Assembly: GCA_944393665.1 (NCBI GenBank)
Contig: CALYAX010000009.1
Location: forward strand, 1 to 64,000
Source of the DNA: an uncultured Alphaproteobacteria bacterium
GTDB taxonomy: Bacteria; Pseudomonadota; Alphaproteobacteria; RF32; CAG-239
DNA length: 64,000 bases
Direction of reading: 5' to 3'
Part shown: positions 1 to 6,822 of the stretch, one piece after another
How the letters are laid out: each line of letters opens with the position of its first letter
Position numbering within the stretch: position 1 is the stretch's first letter
Position numbers and translations under genes: made by a program
The notes under the pieces: model-generated
What the model saw: the letters and a program-made list of their open reading frames with translations, nothing else
Databases searched by the model: none
What the model was told of the DNA's origin: nothing

Positions 1-335
1 GGAACAAACCCGGATTTGCAGGAACAGGATTTATAACAGGTTTTGCCGTCGACGGTAAAGTCGTCGGAACAGGTCATGTTGACGGGGATACCAAGACAAC
101 CGCCATACACCGAACAGGTGAGGTCGTGGCGGTCGCCGGAACCGGCGGGAGCAGTATCGGTACGTGAAGCAAGCCCGGCCTGCCAGTCGGGAAGGAACCA
201 GGTTGCGGCGAGCTGGTAAGACTGTTCCGGAACAGCAACGGTGGTGTTGTGTGTGTATGTATTATGCGGAGAGGCGGCCAGGGCAGAAACGCTGCTCCAA
301 ACCAAGGTTAACAAAGCAAGAAATACTGTTCTCAT
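1..335 (-). CDS. Cys-rich secreted protein, N-terminal part (cut by window edge)
   Basis: The gene reads leftward from the ATG at 333-335 and is still open at base 1, so only about 111 residues are visible. It begins MRTVFLALLTLVWSS and has a typical Sec signal peptide. Next comes a motif around TWFLPDWQAGL, then CSVYGGCLG and CYKSCSCKSG. The same blocks in the same order occur at the start of the genes at 40912 and 62138, so this is one member of a three-gene paralogous family in the window. The role is unknown. Export and many Cys suggest a disulfide-rich surface or secreted protein. Confidence 0.75.
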   Translation of the reverse strand, partial: MRTVFLALLTLVWSSVSALAASPHNTYTHNTTVAVPEQSYQLAATWFLPDWQAGLASRTDTAPAGSGDRHDLTCSVYGGCLGIPVNMTCSDDFTVDGKTCYKSCSCKSGFV

Positions 336-432
336 GGCCGTTCTCCAATAATTGCTGTTCCGAAACTACTTCCAGAATACATTAATTATTAAAGATGATC
401 AACATATAATTTAGCCGCCTGGACAGAAATGA

Positions 433-942
433 TTATTTCTTTTTCTTAAACAACTGCCTGAAAACATTCCATTTGGGAAACCAGCGGCCGACATCCATTT
501 TATAGTTTACATACTCTTGTCCAAACTTATTGGCCAGCTTGTATTCTTCCACATGGGTAATATGATAGGCCATGACTTCAACCACAATCAACGTCCAGAT
601 CAGCAAATACCACGAAGCAAAATAAACTGCCTCCCCCAGCAGAATGGCGCCTGTTCCCACCGCAATCGGATTCCGGATAAGCTGATACGGTCCGTCTTTA
701 ACCAGCTTGGTGGTCGGCAGGCGCAGAACAAAACGCGCATTGCCTTCTTTAGTCAGTTTCAGATAAGCCCACATCACCAGCATGATACCGCCCCATAACA
801 GAATAAAGGCTATTCCGAAACGCAGCCACGAAAACTCGACCAGCGGAATCCTGTGAAACTCCAGCAGCAACAAAACCAGAGGCATATAGATGACGGCCGC
901 CGCCGGAATACTGATAAAAAAACGCCAAAACTGTTTATTCAT
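433..942 (-). CDS. Isoprenylcysteine carboxyl methyltransferase-like membrane protein
   Basis: A 169-residue integral membrane protein with about four hydrophobic segments. The C-terminal half has the signature of the ICMT/phospholipid methyltransferase family: GPYQLIRNP at about residues 85-93, and further on an EEY...FGQEY...VGRWFP block, which in the family binds S-adenosylmethionine near the membrane face. Bacterial members methylate lipids or small molecules, and the substrate cannot be read from sequence. It is a single gene divergent from mtnN, with a Lys-rich C-terminus. Family assignment is good; function is open. Confidence 0.75.
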   Translation of the reverse strand: MNKQFWRFFISIPAAAVIYMPLVLLLLEFHRIPLVEFSWLRFGIAFILLWGGIMLVMWAYLKLTKEGNARFVLRLPTTKLVKDGPYQLIRNPIAVGTGAILLGEAVYFASWYLLIWTLIVVEVMAYHITHVEEYKLANKFGQEYVNYKMDVGRWFPKWNVFRQLFKKKK

Positions 943-981
943 ACTCTTCTCCTTGTTTAGAACTTTTATCTAATCATTAAA

Positions 982-1010
982 TTGACTTTGACAATTGAGA
1001 CTGTTAGCAT
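982..1010 (+). promoter_or_regulatory. Predicted sigma-70 promoter of mtnN
   Basis: TTGACT at 982-987 and TAGCAT at 1005-1010 are separated by 17 bp, about 30 bp ahead of the mtnN start at 1044. An AGGA ribosome-binding motif lies at 1032-1035. Confidence 0.5.
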
Positions 1011-1043
1011 AAACAAAAATTTTATCTGATCAGGAATGTATCA

Positions 1044-1730
1044 ATGAGCAAAATCGGCCTTATTGTTGCCATGGGCAAAGAATTTAACCAGATTAAACAG
1101 CTGCTTGCCAATCCGCAGCAAACCGAAAGCAATGGCTTTATTTTTTTGCAGGGAAACCTCGGTAAAAACGAAATCATTGCACTGCAGTGCGGAATTGGCA
1201 AAGTCTGCGCCGCTCTGGGTGCTGCCGAGCTGATCCGCTGTTTCCAGCCTGATTATATTATAAACAGCGGGGTTGCCGGCGCTCTGGATTCCCGGCTTAA
1301 TGTAATGGATGTGGTTATCGGCACCGATACGGTCTATCATGATGTTGATTGCGGCAGCGGCTGCCAGCCCGGACAAATTCAGGACTTTCCGCTGCTTTAC
1401 CCGGGTTGCCTGAATCTGATAAGCAGGCTGAAAAACATTAAAGTCCCCCGGGGCATTCATTTCGGCCTTATCTGCAGCGGCGATAAATTTGTTTCTTCTG
1501 CCGCTGATTTGCACCAAATCAAGCAATATTTCCCGGAGGCCCTGGCAGTGGACATGGAATCCTGTCCCATTGCCCAGACCTGCCATATCTACCGGATTCC
1601 GTTTGTCAGCCTGCGGATTATTTCAGACACTCCGGGAATTACCGCTCATGAGAATCAGTACAACAATTTTTGGGATCAGGCGCCGGAAACTTCTTTTGCT
1701 GTTATCCGCCAGCTGCTCGAATCACTCTAA
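1044..1730 (+). CDS. mtnN: MTA/SAH nucleosidase (Pfs family)
   Basis: 228 residues, the usual length for 5'-methylthioadenosine/S-adenosylhomocysteine nucleosidase, a cytosolic enzyme that clears by-products of polyamine synthesis and methylation. Visible family marks are the N-terminal IGLIVAMGKEF, the GIGKVCAALGA loop, IINSGVAGAL, the substrate-binding AVDMES segment (Met/Glu pair), and RIISDTPG, whose Asp is the catalytic acid. A promoter and Shine-Dalgarno precede it. Its 3' end overlaps the convergent nitroreductase gene by 9 bp. Confidence 0.88.
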   Translation: MSKIGLIVAMGKEFNQIKQLLANPQQTESNGFIFLQGNLGKNEIIALQCGIGKVCAALGAAELIRCFQPDYIINSGVAGALDSRLNVMDVVIGTDTVYHDVDCGSGCQPGQIQDFPLLYPGCLNLISRLKNIKVPRGIHFGLICSGDKFVSSAADLHQIKQYFPEALAVDMESCPIAQTCHIYRIPFVSLRIISDTPGITAHENQYNNFWDQAPETSFAVIRQLLESL

Positions 1731-2327
1731 GCCAAAAACCTTATAACGCCCTTCCAGCGGCAAAAAAGTCTTATCGCCGGCGGGTTCGCCGATGGCCCCG
1801 AACGGCATCTGCGCCGTCAGTCTCCAGTCAGCCGGAATGTCAAACGCCAGCCGGACCTGCTCGTCAATCAGGGGATTATAGTGCTGCAGCGAGGCGCCCG
1901 TGTCATGCTCAGCCAGCATTGTCCATACGATATACTGCAACATTCCGTTGGCCTGCTCTGCCCATACCGGAAACTTATCGGCATATAACGGAAACTTTTT
2001 CTGAAGCTCGCAAGTTGTTTTATCATCAATAAAATACAAAATCGTCCCTGAGCCTGCGGCAAAACTATCCAGCTTTTGGGAAGTTTTTGCAAACTGCTCC
2101 GCCGGAATTTGCTCTTTTAACACCGCGGCCGTCAAATCCCAGACCATGCGGTTATATTCGCCGAATAAAATCACAGCCCGCCCGGATTGTGAATTAAAAG
2201 CCGTCGGACAATATTTAAGAGCCTGTTTAACCAGCTCAACCACTTTTTGCGGTTCCAGAACATTATCGCGGCTCAATTGGTAAACCGAGCGCCTCACCCG
2301 GATTAAATCTTCCAAACACCCCGGCAT
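1722..2327 (-). CDS. Nitroreductase family protein (Frm2/HbN-like)
   Basis: 201 residues. The N-terminal RRSVYQL motif contacts FMN phosphate in nitroreductases. The NSQSGRAVILFG segment and the 'QYIVWTMLAEHDTGASLQHYNP' region (given here only as a landmark at about residues 130-152) fit the short Frm2/HbN-type branch of FMN-dependent oxidoreductases. These act on nitro-aromatics or are linked to lipid signalling. It is convergent with mtnN, with overlapping ends. The physiological substrate is not deducible. Confidence 0.8.
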   Translation of the reverse strand: MPGCLEDLIRVRRSVYQLSRDNVLEPQKVVELVKQALKYCPTAFNSQSGRAVILFGEYNRMVWDLTAAVLKEQIPAEQFAKTSQKLDSFAAGSGTILYFIDDKTTCELQKKFPLYADKFPVWAEQANGMLQYIVWTMLAEHDTGASLQHYNPLIDEQVRLAFDIPADWRLTAQMPFGAIGEPAGDKTFLPLEGRYKVFGLE

Positions 2328-2449
2328 TTGCCTTCTCCCTGTTGTCTTTGATGAAACTAATTTAACCTTTTTCTGAGCATTTACAAGTCAAAAAAAACCG
2401 CAGTCCGAAGACTGCGGCCTTTCCACAAATGTAACTTTATTAACCAAAC

Positions 2450-2863
2450 TTATTTAACCAGCTTGATGGCATCGACATCAATCTCGGTTTTCGTCCAGCC
2501 TTTATCCACCTCTCCGTAGATCTCAACCGTATCTTTGGGTCCGACGGTCAGGCCGTGCCAGTCCTTGTCGTCAATTTCGACTTTTATCGAACCGGTGCCG
2601 TCGCTAAACATATATTTATCGCCGCCCAAATGCTCGGTAATGTTGCCGCGGAGAGTAACATAGGTATCATCTTTAAGTTCCAGAGCCTGCTTGACTGTTG
2701 TGGCTGAAACCGCAGACGGGCCGGTGAAACCGCCCTGAACTCCGGCTGTAACATAACCGCCACGCTCGTTAACATGATTTTCAACATGATGACGGGCCAT
2801 GGCTGCCGGGCTGACCAGCAATGCAGTTGCCGCTGTTAAAACCGCAAGATTAATACTTTTCAT
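2450..2863 (-). CDS. YgiW/YdeI-type OB-fold (BOF) periplasmic protein, copy 1
   Basis: 137 residues with a signal peptide ending near AMARHH. The mature part follows the bacterial OB-fold pattern: GGFTGPS, VKQALELKDDTYVTLRGNI, YMFSDGTGSIKVEID, and W-GL-VGP-D-VEIYGEVD. Family members (YgiW, YdeI) are periplasmic stress-tolerance proteins, proposed to bind small ligands or cationic compounds. A second, clearly paralogous gene lies just upstream at 2952-3323, so this is a tandem duplication. Confidence 0.85.
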   Translation of the reverse strand: MKSINLAVLTAATALLVSPAAMARHHVENHVNERGGYVTAGVQGGFTGPSAVSATTVKQALELKDDTYVTLRGNITEHLGGDKYMFSDGTGSIKVEIDDKDWHGLTVGPKDTVEIYGEVDKGWTKTEIDVDAIKLVK

Positions 2864-2951
2864 CTTTTTTTCTCCTTAACGATTGTATGAACACAACAGA
2901 TTAGACCAGACCCTGCTGCAATTTGCAAGTTATATTTATGTCATTTTGGTG

Positions 2952-3323
2952 TCAGTTTTGAGCCGGATTTGCCATCATGACTTCATCAACCTCAATCTCC
3001 GTCACATTGCCGTTCTTGTCAATCTCACCTTTGATAACAACCAGGTCATCGGGGCCGACATTAAGACCGTTCCAGTCATCATCATCGATTTCAATATTAA
3101 CGGAACCTGTGCCGTCAGAGAAAACATACATCTCATCGCCCAGCGCCTGGGTAATATTTCCCTGCAGAATAACAAAGGTGTCATCATTGAGCCCCTGAAT
3201 CTGCTCAACCGTAATAATATTTGTAGCCGGCCCGGTATAACCGCCCTGATTTGCCGCATAAGCCGCAGCACTGAAACTGATCGCCGTTGCCGCCATAAGA
3301 GCTGCCAAAGTAAATTTTTTCAT
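2952..3323 (-). CDS. YgiW/YdeI-type OB-fold (BOF) periplasmic protein, copy 2
   Basis: The start is placed at the ATG at 3321-3323 because a strong GGAGG lies just before it and the first residues, MKKFTLAALMAATAISF, form a signal peptide. A longer reading from 3407 would bury that signal. The 123-residue product repeats the BOF pattern of its neighbour (GGYTGP, QGLNDDTFVILQGNI, YVFSDGTGSVNIEID, GPDDLVVIKGEID) and is unusually rich in Asp/Glu. The role is likely as for copy 1; separate specificity is not evident. Confidence 0.83.
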   Translation of the reverse strand: MKKFTLAALMAATAISFSAAAYAANQGGYTGPATNIITVEQIQGLNDDTFVILQGNITQALGDEMYVFSDGTGSVNIEIDDDDWNGLNVGPDDLVVIKGEIDKNGNVTEIEVDEVMMANPAQN

Positions 3324-3441
3324 CTTCTTTCCTCCAAATTGAATAAACCTCCCAATATATATGGTCTGGTTTCTTATTTTGAAGAGATAAATGGTTGTAA
3401 AAAACAAACGGATAGTTTAGTAATAACTTAAGGAGAACAAA

Positions 3442-4011
3442 ATGACCCGGACTTTATTGGTATATCTGCACGGAAAAGGCGCCGATCCCTCGGCCCACCA
3501 TGAGCTTATTCAAAAAATAGCAGACAAATACGGTGCGGAATTATTGGCCCTGAAAGCGCCCTTTCCTCACAAGGACGGCTTTATGTGGTTTGGAAAAACC
3601 GGCCGTGCCGGCCAGCGCCGCATTATAGCCGAACAGTTTAACCAGTCGGTTGAAAACATTATCTCCCAGGTTGAAGAAAAACTGCATTGCCGGGAGTGTC
3701 AATGGGATAATGTCATTCTCTGCGGACATTCTCAAGGCGGCGTCATGGCGCTGCATCTCGGCCTGACCATGAGCCCGTCCAGGGTAATTTCACTCTGCGG
3801 CGATTTCCCGCCCGAGATTACTTATTCGGCAGCCATAGATAAAAAAGTTCCCCTCTTCTGGATTGAAGGCGGTAAAGATACTTTTCTTACTCCGGAACGC
3901 AAAAACAGCTGGCAAAAACTAAAAGACTGGGGATGCAATCTGCAATTCCGCCGGAGCCCCCATTCCTCGCATAACCATTTAAATACCGAAATTATAGATT
4001 TAATTGAATAA
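3442..4011 (+). CDS. Alpha/beta-hydrolase, phospholipase/carboxylesterase family (YpfH-like)
   Basis: 189 residues, short for the family, with no signal peptide. LLVYLHGKGADP provides the oxyanion loop. GHSQGG at about residues 94-99 is the nucleophile elbow with the catalytic Ser, GGKDTFL carries the Asp, and the C-terminal HSSHNH segment supplies the His. Such enzymes hydrolyse short acyl esters in the cytosol; the natural substrate is unknown. An AAGGAG site lies directly upstream. Confidence 0.8.
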   Translation: MTRTLLVYLHGKGADPSAHHELIQKIADKYGAELLALKAPFPHKDGFMWFGKTGRAGQRRIIAEQFNQSVENIISQVEEKLHCRECQWDNVILCGHSQGGVMALHLGLTMSPSRVISLCGDFPPEITYSAAIDKKVPLFWIEGGKDTFLTPERKNSWQKLKDWGCNLQFRRSPHSSHNHLNTEIIDLIE

Positions 4012-4082
4012 TTTTTGGCCGGACTGATTTTGCCTGTTGAATTAAACAAAATTTATGATAAGTTAGCTCCGTTAACCCAATT

Positions 4083-4478
4083 ATGAATCTTTTAAAACGT
4101 TGTATCATGGACAATTTAGTTTATGTCATGCTCCCCTGCGGCGCATTATTTATTATTTTTACCACGCTCCTGATAATTTTTATCAGCTCCCGCGCTTCCA
4201 ATTTTCTTTTTTGTTGGAGCATTTGTTTCGGTTTTGCCCTGACATCTTCTGTCGCTGCTTTGTTCTTTCCGGGCGAAAATTTATGGTTAAGAATGTTGTG
4301 GGGAACTTTATCCTGCATCGGTGCGACTGTTGCAGTCTTTCTTTCAGGGGCATTGTTTGCATATTTTTTGGATTACGTCAAAGATGTCAAACAAAAGGAA
4401 CTGACTTTCAAAGAAGCTGTTGAACTCCTTATTAATAATATCAAGAAGTTCAAAATATCAAAAAGCGTATCAGATTAA
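4083..4478 (+). CDS. Small membrane protein of unknown function
   Basis: I do not recognise this 131-residue protein. It has three hydrophobic segments (roughly residues 12-33, 38-56 and 65-95) followed by a charged, Lys-rich cytoplasmic tail. A second in-frame ATG at 4107 (MDNLVYVML) is an equally plausible start, since neither is preceded by a strong ribosome-binding site. The stop codon lies inside a perfect terminator hairpin. Confidence 0.55.
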   Translation: MNLLKRCIMDNLVYVMLPCGALFIIFTTLLIIFISSRASNFLFCWSICFGFALTSSVAALFFPGENLWLRMLWGTLSCIGATVAVFLSGALFAYFLDYVKDVKQKELTFKEAVELLINNIKKFKISKSVSD

Positions 4479-4492
4479 TCTGATACGCTTTT
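4461..4492. terminator. Bidirectional intrinsic terminator
   Basis: A perfect palindrome: 16 bases (4461-4476) are mirrored at 4477-4492, with A-runs and T-runs on the two sides. It serves the membrane-protein gene on the plus strand and the ArsC-like gene ending at 4499 on the minus strand. Confidence 0.85.
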
Positions 4493-4498
4493 TTCATG

Positions 4499-4855
4499 TT
4501 ATCTCAAAGTCTTTTCCCAGAGATCCGCCTTAAAACCGGTTAAAACAAAATCCTCTCCCACCACCAGCGGCCGTTTAACCAGCATACCGTTGGTTGCCAG
4601 TAAGGCAATCTGCTCCGTTTCACTCATGGCCGGGAGTTTATCTTTCAGCGCCATTGACTTATAAAGCAGCCCGCTGGTGTTAAAAAAACTTTTTAACGGC
4701 AGCCCGCTGCACTTGAACCAAACCAGTAATTCTTCAGCCGTCGGCCGGTTTTCCACAATATGCCGGTCTTCGTACACAATATGATGGCTGTCCAGCCACG
4801 CTTTTGCTTTCTGGCAGGTTGAACATTTTGGATATTCTAAAAATAAATACGTCAT
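4499..4855 (-). CDS. ArsC/Spx/MgsR family protein (arsenate reductase-like)
   Basis: 118 residues with the thioredoxin-like ArsC fold: YPKCSTCQKAKAWL carries a CxxC at about residues 11-14, followed by RHIVENRPTAEEL and the RPLVV block. Classical ArsC enzymes have a Cys-x5-Arg arrangement; the CxxC form is typical of the Spx/MgsR/YffB branch, which acts as redox-sensing RNA polymerase partners or unassigned reductases. There is no ars operon nearby, so arsenic resistance is not implied. Confidence 0.8.
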   Translation of the reverse strand: MTYLFLEYPKCSTCQKAKAWLDSHHIVYEDRHIVENRPTAEELLVWFKCSGLPLKSFFNTSGLLYKSMALKDKLPAMSETEQIALLATNGMLVKRPLVVGEDFVLTGFKADLWEKTLR

Positions 4856-4894
4856 TATACTTTTCCTCCCGCGCTTACACTAACCCGGCAGAAG

Positions 4895-5737
4895 TTAAAT
4901 GTCAAACAGGGAAGCATATGACAAAGACAAGCCGATCATAAAATTAGAACCGGCGTTGCGGGCCTCGCGGGCCTGTGCCTGAAAATACTGAACATAAGGG
5001 CCCATGCTGAAATCATCTTTAATTTTGACGTCCATTCGCGTAATCACACTTAATTCATATTTGAAATCCGTTCCCACATAGCGGCTGTAAAGGATATAAT
5101 CCCGGAAATATCCTTCCAGCGAAAATTTCACCCCTTCGCGCAGCGGATATTCAGCCCGGATTCCCACCTCATAAGCCGTCTTGGTGTCTGCTTTGTGATA
5201 AGTCATATCCAGTTCTTCAACCGCTGCGGCATAGAGTTCTTTGATATAAGTCCCGTTAAACAGTTTAATACCGGCTTTGCCGCGCAGAATTTTTGCCCGC
5301 GGCGCATCATTATTGGCCGTAAACTCGGTTTGATAGCCCAGACTGGCAAACGGCCCCACATCAGCCTCTTCGTATTTCCACATCTTACGGTTATAATCAC
5401 TGGTCAACAAAATTTTGTCGGCGCTCTCGCTGCTTGAATTATCACCGTCTGCCGGACGCAGCTTGGTCCGCCCGTATTTCATAAACAGACTGTTGTTCCA
5501 TTGCCAGTCCGGATGCTCGTCTTCAAGCACAAAGTCAAACACTCCTTTAAAAACATTCTGGCTGTCCGCCGAAAGCTGGGCGTTCGGCGAATTGACATAT
5601 TGTTCGGCATGACTGACCTCGGTTGAAGAAATATCCAGAGAAATCCGTCGGAAATTTGCTCTCAGCTCCTGCGCGCCGGCCTCATGAATTCCCATTAACA
5701 GCCCCAACAGCCATACCAGTCCCAGCCAAAACTTCAT
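4895..5737 (-). CDS. Predicted outer-membrane beta-barrel protein
   Basis: 280 residues with a signal peptide (cleavage near HEAGAQ). The mature chain has alternating amphipathic strands such as NNSLFMKYGRTKL, FASLGYQTEF and FSLEGYFRDYILY, and it ends LSLSYASLFDI. That pattern suits a DUF481/DUF3078-like barrel of about ten strands. No substrate is evident. It is probably monocistronic. Confidence 0.65.
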   Translation of the reverse strand: MKFWLGLVWLLGLLMGIHEAGAQELRANFRRISLDISSTEVSHAEQYVNSPNAQLSADSQNVFKGVFDFVLEDEHPDWQWNNSLFMKYGRTKLRPADGDNSSSESADKILLTSDYNRKMWKYEEADVGPFASLGYQTEFTANNDAPRAKILRGKAGIKLFNGTYIKELYAAAVEELDMTYHKADTKTAYEVGIRAEYPLREGVKFSLEGYFRDYILYSRYVGTDFKYELSVITRMDVKIKDDFSMGPYVQYFQAQAREARNAGSNFMIGLSLSYASLFDI

Positions 5738-5929
5738 TCCAACCTCATGTTTATAAATTAGCTATTAGAAATATCTAATTCATAAACAAAACGTTTCAAC
5801 GCTCACAAAAAAATTATTGATGAATTATTTTTCAAGGCATCATCGCTGCACAAAAGCTGTTTCACCTTCATATTCATGTTATCCCTCGCTATGACGGCGA
5901 TAATTTAACGCCGCTGGGAAATAACAAAA

Positions 5930-5972
5930 CCGGCCGGCACGGACCGGCCCATTAAATTTTTTTTGTTTTACA
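5930..5972. terminator. Hairpin with T-runs on both sides in a 340-bp gap
   Basis: GGCCGG and CCGGCC arms separated by six bases, with T-rich tracts on both strands. It lies in the gap 5738-6081, where I see no gene; the rest of the gap holds only AT-rich sequence and the tRNA promoter. Confidence 0.4.
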
Positions 5973-6036
5973 GCAGCCTTTTTGACTGCTTTAATTTTTT
6001 TAACATCAAATTTTTGGAAAGAAATTAAATTTCTTG

Positions 6037-6065
6037 TTGACAAGCCCGGTTATAAATATTATTAA
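6037..6065 (+). promoter_or_regulatory. Predicted promoter of tRNA-Met
   Basis: TTGACA at 6037-6042 and TATTAA at 6060-6065 with exactly 17 bp between them, about 17 bp ahead of the tRNA. Confidence 0.6.
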
Positions 6066-6081
6066 ATACTTCGAATTTGAT

Positions 6082-6157
6082 GGCGGGGTAGCTCAGTCGG
6101 TAGAGCGGAGGAATCATAATCCTTGTGTCGTGGGTTCGAATCCCTCCCTCGCTACCA
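6082..6157 (+). tRNA. tRNA-Met (CAT), elongator type
   Basis: 76 nt including an encoded CCA. The acceptor stem is GGCGGGG with CCTCGCT (G-U pairs at 1:72 and 5:68). The D arm is GCTC...GAGC. The anticodon loop ATCATAA has CAT at 34-36, and the T loop is TTCGAAT. The GGCGGGGTAGCTCAG start and CTCGCTACCA end match alphaproteobacterial elongator tRNA-Met rather than initiator (no 1:72 mismatch) or tRNA-Ile2. One T-stem pair (T-T) is mismatched. It borders the AT-rich island. Confidence 0.92.
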
Positions 6158-6167
6158 TAAAAAGAAT

Positions 6168-6200
6168 AAGGCTTTTAGAGAAATCTGAAAGCCTTTTTTT
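6168..6200 (+). terminator. Terminator of tRNA-Met
   Basis: A 12-bp stem (AAGGCTTTTAGA with TCTGAAAGCCTT) and GAAA loop, followed by seven T. It begins 11 bp after the tRNA. Confidence 0.8.
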
Positions 6201-6621
6201 ATTTTGATTTTATTCTTTTTTCTGAAATTTTGTGTAGCAAAAATAGAATTTTAAAAAGAGCTTTATAATATAAAATTAACTCGATAATACTTTCTTTAGA
6301 GGGTGGAAACCGTACTTGGGATTTTATATACAGTTTATTACCTTGGTTATTGAGATAATCTAAGAACACCTGCTCAATATTTTTAACTTTACTAAGACCT
6401 ACATATTCTACATTACGCAAACCTTTACTCGTAAAAAGAATAGCCGAGATTACCCTGATACCCAGAAATACTTTATTATATCCGAAATCTACAATCCAAC
6501 TTATTTTAGCCGAACCGTATTTAGAAAGTAAATTATAGGAAAAATTTAATCCTGAATAAGGGCAAACCTTATTCAGGATTTTTTTGTATAATATTTCTGT
6601 TTTTTTAGTGTAAACATACAT
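6199..6621 (-). CDS. Uncertain AT-rich ORF, no recognised family
   Basis: 140 codons open on the minus strand at the left end of the island. The start has no Shine-Dalgarno, there is only one Met, and the 5' part coincides with a perfect plus-strand terminator palindrome (6548-6586). The deduced protein is basic, rich in Leu, Ile and Lys, with no motif I recognise. It may be a real island gene, a remnant, or chance. Confidence 0.3.
   Translation of the reverse strand: MYVYTKKTEILYKKILNKVCPYSGLNFSYNLLSKYGSAKISWIVDFGYNKVFLGIRVISAILFTSKGLRNVEYVGLSKVKNIEQVFLDYLNNQGNKLYIKSQVRFPPSKESIIELILYYKALFKILFLLHKISEKRIKSK
6548..6586 (+). terminator. Perfect hairpin followed by T-run
   Basis: AATCCTGAATAAGG at 6548-6561 and CCTTATTCAGGATT at 6567-6580 form a 14-bp perfect stem with a 5-nt loop; a T-run extends to 6585. 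It is oriented for plus-strand termination, yet no plus-strand gene precedes it except the tRNA. It may be a second fail-safe terminator or the end of an unannotated RNA. Confidence 0.6.
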
Positions 6622-6635
6622 TATTTTATGAAAAA

Positions 6636-6662
6636 TTTTCGAAAAATAATTATTTTCGAAAA
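6636..6662. promoter_or_regulatory. Paired TTTTCGAAAA palindromes (possible operator)
   Basis: Two identical 10-bp palindromes at 6636-6645 and 6653-6662, starting 17 bp apart, lie about 100 bp ahead of the island promoter. Spacing and symmetry suit a dimeric regulator, but the AT-rich setting makes chance possible. Confidence 0.3.
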
Positions 6663-6759
6663 AATTTACCCGTTTTATCTAATGTAGAATAGCTAAAGAT
6701 ATAAAAGAAATTTTATATCTTGAATTTCTAGTCTTGATTGATGAATAAAGAAAAAACTC

Positions 6760-6788
6760 TTGACACTTAGACACAAAAGGTTTAATAA
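6760..6788 (+). promoter_or_regulatory. Strong sigma-70-type promoter of the island operon
   Basis: TTGACA at 6760-6765, a 17-bp spacer, and TAATAA at 6783-6788. Expected start of transcription is near 6795. AGGAG at 6809-6813 serves the first gene at 6823. Confidence 0.7.
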
Positions 6789-6822
6789 ATCGTTAATTCC
6801 ATTAAATTAGGAGATTCGAATA

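Noticed and set aside
4499..4855. Arsenate resistance operon
   Set aside because: The ArsC-like protein has a CxxC rather than the classical site, and no arsR/arsB lies beside it; the permease at 23596 is 19 kb away.
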